14,495 bases of DNA from Phycisphaerales bacterium (GTDB lineage Bacteria > Planctomycetota > Phycisphaerae > SM23-33). The stretch lies in the NCBI GenBank assembly GCA_003485185.1, contig DNAS01000191.1, forward strand, positions 1 to 14,495. The letters are read 5' to 3'. Below are positions 1 to 7,280 of this stretch, piece by piece (position 1 is the stretch's first letter; the number at the start of each line of letters is the position of its first letter). The notes under the pieces were generated by a model. It did no database searches and was not told the origin of the DNA. It worked only from the letters and a program-made list of their open reading frames with translations. The position numbers were made by a program, and so were the translations under genes.

Positions 1-511
1 CGCGGAGCTTGGCGTCGAGGTTGCTCAGGGGCTCGTCGAACAGGAAGCACGCGGGGTGGCGCACGATCGCCCGCCCGACGGCCACCCGCTGCCGCTGCCC
101 GCCCGACAGCGCCTTGGGCTTGCGGTCCAGCAGGTCCTTGATGCCCAGGATCTGCGCCGCCTCCTGCACCCGCTGGTCGATTTCCTTTTTCGGGAAGCCC
201 CGCAGTTTCAGCGCGAAGGCGAGGTTCTTGTAGACCGTCATGTGCGGATAGAGGGCGTAGTTCTGGAAGACCATGGCGATGTCGCGATCCTTCGGCGCCA
301 CGTCGTTGACCACGCGCTCGCCGATCTGGATCGTCCCCTCGGTGATCTCCTCCAGCCCCGCGACCATCCGCAGCGTGGTGCTCTTTCCGCAGCCGGACGG
401 GCCCACCAGCACCACGAATTCCTTGTCCGCGATCTTGAGATTGATGTCCTTCGCCGCTCGGACATCTCCGGGATACACTTTTCCGACATTCGCCAGAATG
501 ACCTGTGCCAT
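1..511 (-). CDS. Carbohydrate ABC importer ATPase, MalK/UgpC/MsmX type (partial, C-terminus off window)
   Basis: This is the cytoplasmic ATP-hydrolysing subunit of a sugar-type ABC importer; a homodimer would bind the two permeases encoded at 2320-4684. The 170 visible residues contain every nucleotide-binding motif in order: Walker A GPSGCGKST (37-45), Q-loop Gln83 in VFQNYALYPH, signature LSGGQRQRVAVGRA (from 135), Walker B ACFLFDE (154-160) and D-loop SNLD (163-166). The H-loop and the C-terminal TOBE-like regulatory domain lie beyond base 1; the family is usually about 360 residues, so roughly half is missing. The start ATG at 511 has GAGGTGG about 9 nt upstream and gives the canonical N-terminus MAQVILANVGKVYPG. 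The gene is divergent from the binding-protein/permease operon, so the importer is split between two transcripts. MalK-type identification is firm; the sugar is unknown. One ATPase of this type may serve several importers. Confidence 0.95.
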   Translation of the reverse strand, partial: MAQVILANVGKVYPGDVRAAKDINLKIADKEFVVLVGPSGCGKSTTLRMVAGLEEITEGTIQIGERVVNDVAPKDRDIAMVFQNYALYPHMTVYKNLAFALKLRGFPKKEIDQRVQEAAQILGIKDLLDRKPKALSGGQRQRVAVGRAIVRHPACFLFDEPLSNLDAKLR

Positions 512-550
512 TGCTTCATCCACCTCGGATTGCTCGGGGTCTCAAACTTC

Positions 551-566
551 CGCGCCGGTCGGCGCG
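551..566. promoter_or_regulatory. GC-rich interrupted palindrome in the ATPase leader
   Basis: CGCGCCG (551-557) and CGGCGCG (560-566) are perfect inverted arms around a 2-nt centre. The site lies in the predicted 5' leader of the ATPase gene, about 40 nt before its start codon. It could be a repressor operator or a hairpin. GC-rich DNA produces such palindromes by chance, so confidence in function is low. Confidence 0.3.
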
Positions 567-567
567 A

Positions 568-590
568 CCCTCAGGGAAAACCGTTGAGGG
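568..590. promoter_or_regulatory. Inverted repeat CCCTCA-N11-TGAGGG just downstream of the ATPase promoter
   Basis: The arms are 568-573 and 585-590. The repeat starts right after the predicted transcription start (about 592) of the leftward promoter at 599-627, a usual place for a repressor operator. It could bind a sugar-responsive regulator; none is proven. Confidence 0.3.
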
Positions 591-598
591 AAACCGGA

Positions 599-627
599 AT
601 CATAGACCATTTCCGTGCGAATGACAA
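599..627 (-). promoter_or_regulatory. Sigma-70-like promoter for the ABC ATPase gene
   Basis: Read on the minus strand, TTGTCA (622-627) and TATGAT (599-604) are separated by exactly 17 nt. Each hexamer matches the consensus at 5 of 6 positions. The start of transcription would be near 592, giving a leader of about 80 nt before the ATG at 511. Confidence 0.65.
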
Positions 628-685
628 GGCGACTTCTTTCGTGCTCCCGCGACGTCCGGAATGAACGGGACTTGTCACTACGCCA

Positions 686-714
686 TTGAGCATTGGGCCC
701 CGGTAGGCTATAGT
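686..714 (+). promoter_or_regulatory. Sigma-70-like promoter for the binding protein/permease operon
   Basis: TTGAGC (686-691) and TATAGT (709-714) are separated by 17 nt; the -10 matches at 5 of 6 positions and the -35 at 4 of 6. Predicted transcription starts near 721, leaving a leader of about 110 nt. It lies back to back with the leftward ATPase promoter, about 60 bp away, so both could be controlled from one intergenic region. Confidence 0.55.
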
Positions 715-791
715 GTCCGTTTCGAATGTGGTTGGCGGAGGGTCAGCCGTCGGCGGCTGGTCCGAGAGGTTCCCTCCGGCCGGCGAGGAAA

Positions 792-807
792 CGCCGCCCG
801 GGCGGCG
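792..807. promoter_or_regulatory. Perfect 16-bp palindrome in the leader of the solute-binding protein gene
   Basis: CGCCGCCCGGGCGGCG is fully self-complementary with no loop, 24 nt before the ATG at 832 and just upstream of the ribosome binding site. A loopless palindrome suits a dimeric DNA-binding protein better than an RNA hairpin. It could also arise from GC bias. Confidence 0.35.
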
Positions 808-831
808 CAATTGGCAGGTGGAAAGGTCACG

Positions 832-2316
832 ATGAAATACGTGTTCGTCTTCTGCGCCCTGGCCCTGGTGGCGGCAGGGACGCTGACCAAACTGACGGAA
901 CCGGACGCCCGCAGCCCCGTGCCCGTGGTCTACTGGGCGACGGACCCCAATCCAGCGCGCATCGAGCAGATCCGCCTCTTCCACGAATGGCTGGTCAAGA
1001 ACGGATACACCACGCCGGAGGGCAAACCCGCCATCGAACTCCGCCTGGACACCGTGAATTTCGACTCGAGCAAGCTGATCGTCCAGGGCGTTTCGGGGGT
1101 GGCGGCCGACATCTGGGACCGCGGCGTGCCGGACCTGGAGAACTACTCCCTGCTGGCCGACATAACGGAAGATGCCCGCCGCCTGGGATTCGACACGAGC
1201 CACACGTACCCCGCCCTGGCGGACCTGCTGAGCGTCGACGGAAAGCAGTACGGATTTCCCTGCAACGTCTACGTCGTAAATTTCTGGGGCAACGCCGACA
1301 CCTTCGCCAAGTACAAAATGAAGCCCCCGCCGCGAAGCTGGGACATCGAGACGTTCGAGCGGATCGGAAAAGAATTCGTCGGCAAGGCCAACCCGCCGGG
1401 AAAGCGGCGGACGGTGTTCTTCACCAGTGCCGCCAACGCGACCCTTCTTCGCGTCCTGGCCCGCAGCGAGGGGCTGGACCAGTTCAACGAGACGCTCACG
1501 AAGTGCACCCTGGACGACGAACGTTTCGCCCGATCGCTGGCGATGGGCTACAAGTGGACGTACGAGGACCACATCCTGCCCAGCGCCGCCGACGAATCCT
1601 CGTTCGCCACGCAGGCGGGCTACGGCGGCACGCACCTGAGCCTGTTCCAGCAGGGCAACTACGGGATGATCGCCATCGGGCGATACATGCTGATTCGCCT
1701 GCGGGATTTCGCGTCGCCCCCGCGGTTGTTCCTCAGCCACCTGCCCTACGTGGAGTTCGAGAACACCTTCGTCGGCACGCGGGCGGCGGGCATCTACGCC
1801 GGAAGTTCCCGCAAGAAGGAATCCGCCTGGTTCCTGGCGTTCCTGGCCAGCAAGGAATACAACGACAACATCGTCGCCGACGCCGACTCCCTTCCGCCGG
1901 ACCCGGCCGCCACCACAACGGAGGCGTTCCGCCATCCGCCCGAGCATCCCAACGAATGGGGCACGCACGAGGCCGCCGCCCGCGCCGCCCAGACCATCGC
2001 CATCGTGGAAAGCCGCAGCCCCTTCATCGAGCCTTCCTCCGTGGGGCGAATCGTCAACGTGCGGATCCAGGAAGTCATGACCGGGCGGGCCACTCCCGCA
2101 CAGGCCGCAAAGGACACCGCCGAGCGGATCAACGAGGAGATCCAGCGGACCCTGGCGGAAAGCCCGTCTCTTCGCGCGCGATACGAGGAGCTGGCGGCCT
2201 TGCAGGAAAAAATCGACCAGTACCGGCGCGAGGGAAAGAAAGTTCCGCTGGACTGGATCAAGAACCCCTTCTATCGGCGGTATTACGTTCATAAAGGCTG
2301 GGCGCAGGAGAATTGA
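832..2316 (+). CDS. Sugar ABC transporter extracellular solute-binding protein
   Basis: A 494-residue binding protein that would capture the substrate outside the inner membrane and deliver it to the permeases encoded directly downstream. The N-terminus (MKYVFVFCALALVAAG) is a hydrophobic export or anchor segment with no convincing lipobox: Cys8 sits inside the hydrophobic core, preceded by Phe-Val-Phe. The body has features usual in family 1 binding proteins, such as an early beta strand (PVPVVYWATDPNP, 30-41), a Gly-Phe-Pro segment near 141 and a conserved-looking FQQGNYGMIAIGRY region (272-285). The C-terminus adds a helical, charged stretch (about 435-470) and an aromatic/basic tail ending NPFYRRYYVHKGWAQEN. 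The ATG at 832 was chosen because GGAAAGG precedes it and export-signal residues follow. An in-frame ATG at 661 would add 57 arginine-rich residues and overlap the promoter. The permease gene starts 3 nt after its stop. Substrate unknown. Confidence 0.87.
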   Translation: MKYVFVFCALALVAAGTLTKLTEPDARSPVPVVYWATDPNPARIEQIRLFHEWLVKNGYTTPEGKPAIELRLDTVNFDSSKLIVQGVSGVAADIWDRGVPDLENYSLLADITEDARRLGFDTSHTYPALADLLSVDGKQYGFPCNVYVVNFWGNADTFAKYKMKPPPRSWDIETFERIGKEFVGKANPPGKRRTVFFTSAANATLLRVLARSEGLDQFNETLTKCTLDDERFARSLAMGYKWTYEDHILPSAADESSFATQAGYGGTHLSLFQQGNYGMIAIGRYMLIRLRDFASPPRLFLSHLPYVEFENTFVGTRAAGIYAGSSRKKESAWFLAFLASKEYNDNIVADADSLPPDPAATTTEAFRHPPEHPNEWGTHEAAARAAQTIAIVESRSPFIEPSSVGRIVNVRIQEVMTGRATPAQAAKDTAERINEEIQRTLAESPSLRARYEELAALQEKIDQYRREGKKVPLDWIKNPFYRRYYVHKGWAQEN

Positions 2317-2319
2317 CGG

Positions 2320-3810
2320 ATGAGCTGGAGTCGAGCCAAAAAACGAAGCCTGGCGCTGGGATTGGCCTTTCTGGCGCCCAACATCCTGGGCTTCCTGTCG
2401 TTCACGCTGTTCCCGCTGGTGTTCAGCCTGATTCTGGCGTTCACGAACTGGGACCTGCGGCTGCACAACATATTCCGCCAGGAGACGCTCCGGTTCGCGG
2501 GGTTCGAGAACTTCTCGCGCCTGCTGACGGAGCGGGATTTCTGGAAATACCTGGGCAACACGGCGTTCCTGATGATGGGCATTCCGTTCGGCATCGCCGG
2601 GAGCCTGATCACCGCGATCCTGCTGAGCCGGGACCTGCGCGGGGGCAGCCGGCGGATCTGGGTGTACCTGGTGGCGGTGGTGCTGCTGGTGCTGGGGACG
2701 GGCGCGTTGCTGCTGGCCGGCGCAGGCGCGACGGGCATGACGATCCTCATCGCCGGGCTGGTGGGCCTGATTTTGATGGGCGGGACGCTGGGCGGTTCGA
2801 CGGTGTATCGCACGCTGTTCTACCTGCCGCACTTCACCGCCGGCGTGGCGACCTTCATCCTGTGGAAGAAGCTCTACAACCCCCACACCGGACCGATCAA
2901 CAACGCGCTGCGCCCGCTGCTCCAGTCCTTCGGCTCGGTCATCCAGGCGACTCCCCCGGGGGTGCTCCGGGGAATCGCCTGGGCCTGCCTGGTGGGAATG
3001 GCGATGCTGGTCCTGACGGCGCTGCGCCGCCTGAGCAGGGCGTGGCGCGACGGCGAGGCCGGGAGGCTCTCGGTGGTCCTGGGCGGGGCGCTGCTGCTGG
3101 CGCCGGCCGCCCTGGCGACCCGCTGGGCGCCCTGGTCGGAAGGCGGATTGGCGCTGGCCGGCGCCGCCGGCGCGATGACCGTGCTGGCGCTGGCGGCGGC
3201 GATCGTGCGGAAGCGCGAATTCCGCTGCCGGCATGACGAGGGCCTGGGCTTCGCCCTGATGTTCTGCGGCGTGCTGATGATCGCCCAGTTCGCCCTTCTG
3301 GGCCTGTCCCGCGTGGCGGCGGCGCTTCCGGCGATGGCAGCCAATCCCGACGGAATGACCCCGCCCGAGTGGATCACCAGCTACTACTGGGCCAAACCCG
3401 CCATCATGATCATGGGATTCTGGGGCGCCATCGGGTCCAACAACATGCTGCTGTACCTGGCCGGGCTCAGCAACGTGCCGCAGGACCTGTACGAGGCGGC
3501 GTCCATCGACGGCGCCTCGCCGATGCAGCGGTTCTGGAACGTCACCTGGCCGCAACTGGCGCCCGTGACGTTCTTCATCGTGGTCATGAGCGTGATCGGC
3601 GGGCTCCAGGGCGGGTTCGAGATGGCCCGCACGATGACCCAGGGCGGACCGGCGGGCGCCACAACCACGCTGAGCTACTTCGTCTATACGCAGGGCTTCG
3701 AGACCGGCCGGCTGGGTTACGCCTCCGGAATCGCCTGGACCCTGTTCCTGCTGGTCTTCCTGGTCACCCTCTTCAACTGGAAATTCGGGAACAAGTATGT
3801 CAACGATTGA
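2320..3810 (+). CDS. Sugar ABC transporter permease, MalF/UgpA type, with large insertions
   Basis: An inner-membrane subunit of the importer, 496 residues against about 290-310 for a typical UgpA/MsmF-type permease. The N-terminus (LALGLAFLAPNILGFLSFTLFPLVFSLILAF as a whole; residues 11-41) is the usual first membrane segment. The EAA loop that contacts the ATPase is clear: EAASIDGASPMQRFWNVTWP (392-411). Family-like segments are broken by two extra stretches. One, residues about 109-159, lies between LLSRDLRGG and STVYRTLFYLPH and is strongly hydrophobic. The other, about 200-347, follows LYNPHTGPINNALRPL and holds at least three more hydrophobic stretches (about 218-233, 251-265 and 278-295, then 310-330). 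The reading frame is uninterrupted and the extra DNA has the same composition as its surroundings. The ATG follows the previous stop by 3 nt, with CAGGAG 9 nt upstream. The downstream permease overlaps it by 14 nt. Confidence 0.92.
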   Translation: MSWSRAKKRSLALGLAFLAPNILGFLSFTLFPLVFSLILAFTNWDLRLHNIFRQETLRFAGFENFSRLLTERDFWKYLGNTAFLMMGIPFGIAGSLITAILLSRDLRGGSRRIWVYLVAVVLLVLGTGALLLAGAGATGMTILIAGLVGLILMGGTLGGSTVYRTLFYLPHFTAGVATFILWKKLYNPHTGPINNALRPLLQSFGSVIQATPPGVLRGIAWACLVGMAMLVLTALRRLSRAWRDGEAGRLSVVLGGALLLAPAALATRWAPWSEGGLALAGAAGAMTVLALAAAIVRKREFRCRHDEGLGFALMFCGVLMIAQFALLGLSRVAAALPAMAANPDGMTPPEWITSYYWAKPAIMIMGFWGAIGSNNMLLYLAGLSNVPQDLYEAASIDGASPMQRFWNVTWPQLAPVTFFIVVMSVIGGLQGGFEMARTMTQGGPAGATTTLSYFVYTQGFETGRLGYASGIAWTLFLLVFLVTLFNWKFGNKYVND

Positions 3811-4684
3811 GACCCAACCGAGCGGAGCTCCCTTGCGCCACCAGCACAGCGCCGGGGTTTTCGTCCACAGGCTCGCCGGCGCCGGCGTGTTCCACGTCGT
3901 GTTGACCCTCCTGGGCCTGGCGCTGGTGCTTCCGTTCGTCTGGATGCTGCTGACCAGCTTCAAGCCCCTCGAAGAGGTCAACCTGGAGAACTGGATTCCC
4001 ACCCGCTGGCTGCCCGGAAACTACGCCGAAGTGTTCGAGACCAAGGGGCTCCAGTTCGGACGATGGTACTGGAACTCCATCTTCATCGCCTCGTGCGTGA
4101 CCTTCCTCCAGGTGTTCACCAGCTCCCTGGCGGCCTTCAGCTTCTCCCGGCTGAACTGGCCCGGGCGGAATAAGGTTTTCCTGCTCTACCTGGCCACCAT
4201 GATGCTGCCGGGACTGGTCATGATGATCCCCAACTACCAGGTGATGATTGAGCTGGGCCTGGTGGATTCGTACGTGGGGCTGGTCCTTCCGGCGTCGTTC
4301 AGCGCGTTCGGCACGTTCCTGCTGCGGCAGTTCATGCTGACGATTCCGTCCAGCCTGGACGAGGCCGCCGAGATCGACGGCGCGGGCAAGTGGCGCCTCT
4401 ACTGGGACATCATCCTGCCCCTGTGCCGCCCCGGACTGATCACGCTGACCATCTTCACCTTCATCGGAAGCTACCAGAGCTTCTTCTGGCCTCTGGTCAT
4501 GCTCAAGAGCCTGCACCGCTACACGCTGCCCATCGGGCTGCTGTTCTTCGACTCCTCGCAAGGGCAGCAGACGAACCTGCTGATGGCGGCCGTCACGATG
4601 TCCGTCGCCCCGATGATCGTGGTGTTCGTGGTGCTCCAGAAATACCTGGTCAAGGGCATCCAGCTGGGCGCGGTGAAGGGTTGA
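3797..4684 (+). CDS. Sugar ABC transporter permease, MalG/UgpE type
   Basis: The second inner-membrane channel subunit, 295 residues, which is normal length for the family. After a short polar N-terminus come membrane segments near 33-52, 95-113, 128-147, 158-175, 213-232 and 263-281. The EAA loop (189-208, EAAEIDGAGKWRLYWDIILP) is intact and would dock onto the MalK-type ATPase. The start ATG lies inside the end of the first permease gene (14-nt overlap, different frame), which suggests translational coupling. It is the last gene of the binding protein-permease-permease operon and is followed by a strong hairpin. A MalG-like role is firm; substrate specificity cannot be read from it. Confidence 0.93.
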   Translation: MSTIETQPSGAPLRHQHSAGVFVHRLAGAGVFHVVLTLLGLALVLPFVWMLLTSFKPLEEVNLENWIPTRWLPGNYAEVFETKGLQFGRWYWNSIFIASCVTFLQVFTSSLAAFSFSRLNWPGRNKVFLLYLATMMLPGLVMMIPNYQVMIELGLVDSYVGLVLPASFSAFGTFLLRQFMLTIPSSLDEAAEIDGAGKWRLYWDIILPLCRPGLITLTIFTFIGSYQSFFWPLVMLKSLHRYTLPIGLLFFDSSQGQQTNLLMAAVTMSVAPMIVVFVVLQKYLVKGIQLGAVKG

Positions 4685-4732
4685 GCGGAAAGGTCTTGCG
4701 CGGACGAGACGCCCGCGACGCGAACCCAAGCA

Positions 4733-4752
4733 CCCCCGCTTGACAGCGGGGG
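4733..4752 (+). terminator. GC hairpin ending the ABC operon
   Basis: An 8-bp perfect stem, CCCCCGCT / AGCGGGGG, with the loop TGAC, about 50 nt after the second permease stop and followed by a weakly T-rich run (CTGGTTTCCTTCC). It lies between convergent genes and probably stops rightward transcription; the T tract is poor for a textbook intrinsic terminator. The bases between the permease stop and the next gene (4685-4797) otherwise show nothing. Confidence 0.5.
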
Positions 4753-4797
4753 CTGGTTTCCTTCCTTCGCGAATCGAGAGTTCTCGTCGAAAGCGGG

Positions 4798-5889
4798 TCA
4801 GTACGTGCCGATCTGCCGGCCGCGGTCCACGAAGTATTTGTACGTTTCGTAGTTCACCCGGTCCGAGACGCTGTGATCGGTGTGCAGGATGTATCCGCTG
4901 CCTTCCATCGCGATCGGGAGCTTGGCCTGGAGTTCCGCCTCGACGGCCTGGAGGTTGTTGCTCTCGAGGGTGCGGATGTCCAAGCCGCCGCAGAAGGCGA
5001 TCCGGTCTCCGTAGTCCTTCTTGAGTTTCACCAGGTCCATGCCCGCCTTGACCTCCATGGCCTGGAGGCAGTCCATGCCCGCCTCGATCAGCCCCGGCAC
5101 GAGCGGCTCGACGTACCCGCACGAATGGACGATCACCGGGCAGCCGAGGGCATGGGCGGCGGAAAACGTCTTCTTGTGCGCCGGCCAGACGATGTCCTTG
5201 TACATCGCCGGGGACATGAAGGGCTTTTCCTTGAACCCCATGTCCTCGTAGTACCAGATGCCGTCGGGGCGCCCCTCCTCGGCAAAGAGCATCTCCTGGA
5301 GCTTCAGTGTCAGGTCTGCGTAGACGGTGCACATGTCCTTGACCCAGTCGGGGTCCAGCGCCATTCCCATCAGCATGTATTCGTGCCCGCAGACCGGGTG
5401 CATGCACTCGAAGACGTTGATTCCCGCCCAGCAGAAGAACAGTTGCCGCTGCTGGCACTCGCGCCTGAGTTCGCGGTAGCCCTCGAAATTGATCCGCCGG
5501 CGCAGGACCGACTCGTCCACGAGCTTCGGGCGGACGTGCTCTTCCCATCCGGCGCGGTCCTGCACGAGGAAATCCACGTGCTCCGGGGTGCCGGACTTGT
5601 TCTTCCACCATCGCAGCAGGGCGCCGTTTCCGTTGCGAACGAGCTTGGTCTCGGCGGTTTCCTCGACGATTTCCTCGGGCTTGTCCAGGTCGGCGACCAG
5701 GTTGAACACCCACGCGGTGCGGATGTCGAACCCGAAATGGTCGCCCAGCTTCTCGCCCTCGCGGATGTGTCCCTCAGTCGTCCACTTCCTCATCACGTCG
5801 CCCCAGAAACTTTCGCACACGGCGACGTGGTCGATCGGCTGGCGCTTCAGCGTCCTGGCGACGCGTTCCTTGCTCGTCAATTTCGACAT
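4798..5889 (-). CDS. Uroporphyrinogen decarboxylase-fold protein (UROD/MtaA/CmuA superfamily)
   Basis: A 363-residue soluble protein of the UROD superfamily. This superfamily includes haem-pathway decarboxylases and zinc-dependent methyltransferases that move methyl groups between cobalamin proteins and thiols. The start fits the family (MSKLTSKERVARTLKRQPID), as do the barrel segment DGIWYYEDMGFKEKPFMSP (209-227) and the C-terminal GYILHTDHSVSDRVNYE (332-348). His255-Ser-Cys257-Gly with Cys300 in FCGGLD (301 onward) matches the His-X-Cys...Cys zinc pattern of the methyltransferase branch, and speaks against a haem enzyme. Start ATG at 5889 has GGGAG 8 nt upstream. metK ends 46 nt upstream on the same strand, so the two may be cotranscribed. 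No corrinoid protein gene is in the window. Methyltransferase or demethylase activity is an inference; many planctomycete paralogues have no known function. Confidence 0.85.
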   Translation of the reverse strand: MSKLTSKERVARTLKRQPIDHVAVCESFWGDVMRKWTTEGHIREGEKLGDHFGFDIRTAWVFNLVADLDKPEEIVEETAETKLVRNGNGALLRWWKNKSGTPEHVDFLVQDRAGWEEHVRPKLVDESVLRRRINFEGYRELRRECQQRQLFFCWAGINVFECMHPVCGHEYMLMGMALDPDWVKDMCTVYADLTLKLQEMLFAEEGRPDGIWYYEDMGFKEKPFMSPAMYKDIVWPAHKKTFSAAHALGCPVIVHSCGYVEPLVPGLIEAGMDCLQAMEVKAGMDLVKLKKDYGDRIAFCGGLDIRTLESNNLQAVEAELQAKLPIAMEGSGYILHTDHSVSDRVNYETYKYFVDRGRQIGTY

Positions 5890-5935
5890 TTGAGACTCCC
5901 ATGCCCGTCGTGTCGAGTGGTCGGGCGGAAAGCGG

Positions 5936-7159
5936 TCAGGCCTTGAGGGCCTTGCGGAGTGCGGCTGCCTTGTCGGTCTTTTCCCAGGTGAATTCCTTGC
6001 GGGCACGCCCGAAATGCCCGTCGTGGGCCGTCTCGCGATAGATCGGGCGCTGGAGCTTCAGGTGCGAAATGATCTCTCGCGGTTTGAGGGGGAACAGCTC
6101 GCGCACGGCCTGCGCGAGGCATTCCTCGTCCACGACGCAGGTTCCCTCGCACTGGACCAGCACGCTGATGGGCTCGGCCACGCCGATCGCGTATGACAAC
6201 TGCACCTCGCAGACCTTCGCCAGACGGGCCGCCACGATGTTCTTGGCGATGTACCGGGCCATGTAGCTGGCCGAACGGTCCACCTTGGACGGATCCTTTC
6301 CGCTGAACGCCCCGCCGCCATGCCGCCCGCGCCCGCCGTAGCTGTCCACGATGATCTTGCGCCCCGTCACGCCGGTGTCCCCGTGCGGTCCGCCGATGAC
6401 GAACCGGCCCGTCGGGTTGATGTGGAACTTGATCCGGTTCGACCACATCCCCGGGCACTCGTCGGCGATGACCGGGCGGATGATCTTGTTGACCAGCTCC
6501 TGCTTGGCCTTGTCCGACAGGTTGCCGGTCTTCGGGTCGATCACGGACTCGTTGTGCTGCGTGGACAGGACGATGGTGTCGATGCGCTTCGGCTGCCCGG
6601 CGACGTATTCGATGGTCACCTGGCTCTTTCCGTCGGGGCGCAGCCACTTGACCATGCCTTCCTCGCGCGCCCGGCTGAGGCGGAACGTCAGGCGGTGGGC
6701 GAGCTGGATCGGAAGCGGCATGCATTCCCGCGTCTCGTCGCACGCGAACCCGAACATCAGCCCCTGGTCGCCCGCGCCCTGTTCCTTGTCCTTGGCGGCC
6801 GTCACGCCCAGTGAAATGTCCGCCGACTGGCTGTGCAGGCTGCGCAACACCGCGCACGAGCGATAATCGAACCCCGTCGAGGGATCGTCGTATCCGATGG
6901 AGCGGATGGTTTCCCGGGCGGTGTCCTCGGCCGCCAACAACGCTTCCTCGGCCTTGTGGTTGTGCACCGTGATCTCGCCGGAAAGCACGACCAGGCCCGT
7001 GGTCACCAGCGTCTCGCAGGCGACACGGGCGTCCGGGTCCTTGGCAATCAGGCTGTCCACGATCGCGTCGGAAATCTGGTCCGCCACCTTGTCCGGATGC
7101 CCCTTGGTGACCGACTCACTGGTAAACAGGAATTTCGTACCTTGCGAACTGTTGGCCAT
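5936..7159 (-). CDS. metK: S-adenosylmethionine synthetase
   Basis: Makes S-adenosylmethionine from methionine and ATP in the cytoplasm, as a tetramer needing Mg2+ and K+. The 407 residues are complete and slightly longer than the usual 380-400. Signature elements are intact: TSESVTKGHPDKVADQISDA near the N-terminus, GAGDQGLMFGFA in the middle, and GGGAFSGKDPSKVDRSASYM in the C-terminal part. The ATG at 7159 is preceded on its strand by AAGGAA. Its promoter (7221-7249) faces away from the sulfatase gene. The leader is only about 55 nt and contains a 20-bp palindrome but no room for a classical SAM riboswitch. The UROD-fold gene follows 46 nt downstream; planctomycetes often place SAM-cycle genes after metK, so this pairing is worth noting. 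Confidence 0.98.
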   Translation of the reverse strand: MANSSQGTKFLFTSESVTKGHPDKVADQISDAIVDSLIAKDPDARVACETLVTTGLVVLSGEITVHNHKAEEALLAAEDTARETIRSIGYDDPSTGFDYRSCAVLRSLHSQSADISLGVTAAKDKEQGAGDQGLMFGFACDETRECMPLPIQLAHRLTFRLSRAREEGMVKWLRPDGKSQVTIEYVAGQPKRIDTIVLSTQHNESVIDPKTGNLSDKAKQELVNKIIRPVIADECPGMWSNRIKFHINPTGRFVIGGPHGDTGVTGRKIIVDSYGGRGRHGGGAFSGKDPSKVDRSASYMARYIAKNIVAARLAKVCEVQLSYAIGVAEPISVLVQCEGTCVVDEECLAQAVRELFPLKPREIISHLKLQRPIYRETAHDGHFGRARKEFTWEKTDKAAALRKALKA

Positions 7160-7183
7160 GTGGTTCCATTCCTTCTGTCAGGT

Positions 7184-7203
7184 CGGGCCTCCGCGGAGGC
7201 CCG
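7184..7203. promoter_or_regulatory. Perfect 20-bp palindrome in the metK leader
   Basis: CGGGCCTCCGCGGAGGCCCG is fully self-complementary. It begins about 11 nt after the predicted metK transcription start (near 7214) and ends about 24 nt before the start codon. On the metK transcript it is preceded, not followed, by a run of T, so it is not an intrinsic terminator for that strand. Operator or translation-control hairpin are both possible. Confidence 0.4.
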
Positions 7204-7220
7204 GAAAAACCGAAAGCAAC

Positions 7221-7249
7221 AGTGTAGGCGTTTGGGCTCCCGGAAACAA
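7221..7249 (-). promoter_or_regulatory. Candidate sigma-70-like promoter for metK
   Basis: On the minus strand TTGTTT (7244-7249) and TACACT (7221-7226) are separated by 17 nt. The hexamers match the consensus at 3 and 4 of 6 positions. Transcription would start near 7214. Confidence 0.5.
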
Positions 7250-7280
7250 GCGGGCACAACCCATTCCTCGCGAAATGCCC

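Noticed and set aside
661..831. Upstream in-frame start for the solute-binding protein
   Set aside because: It would add 57 arginine-rich residues before the export signal, overlaps the -35/-10 elements and lacks a ribosome binding site.
571..4002. A very long open frame on the minus strand opposite the importer operon
   Set aside because: Its translation is low-complexity, rich in Arg/Gln/His/Gly, lacks family motifs, and is explained by the codon bias of the GC-rich importer genes on the other strand.
7160..7214. SAM riboswitch upstream of metK
   Set aside because: The predicted leader is about 55 nt, dominated by one palindrome; no multi-helix junction or familiar conserved core is visible.
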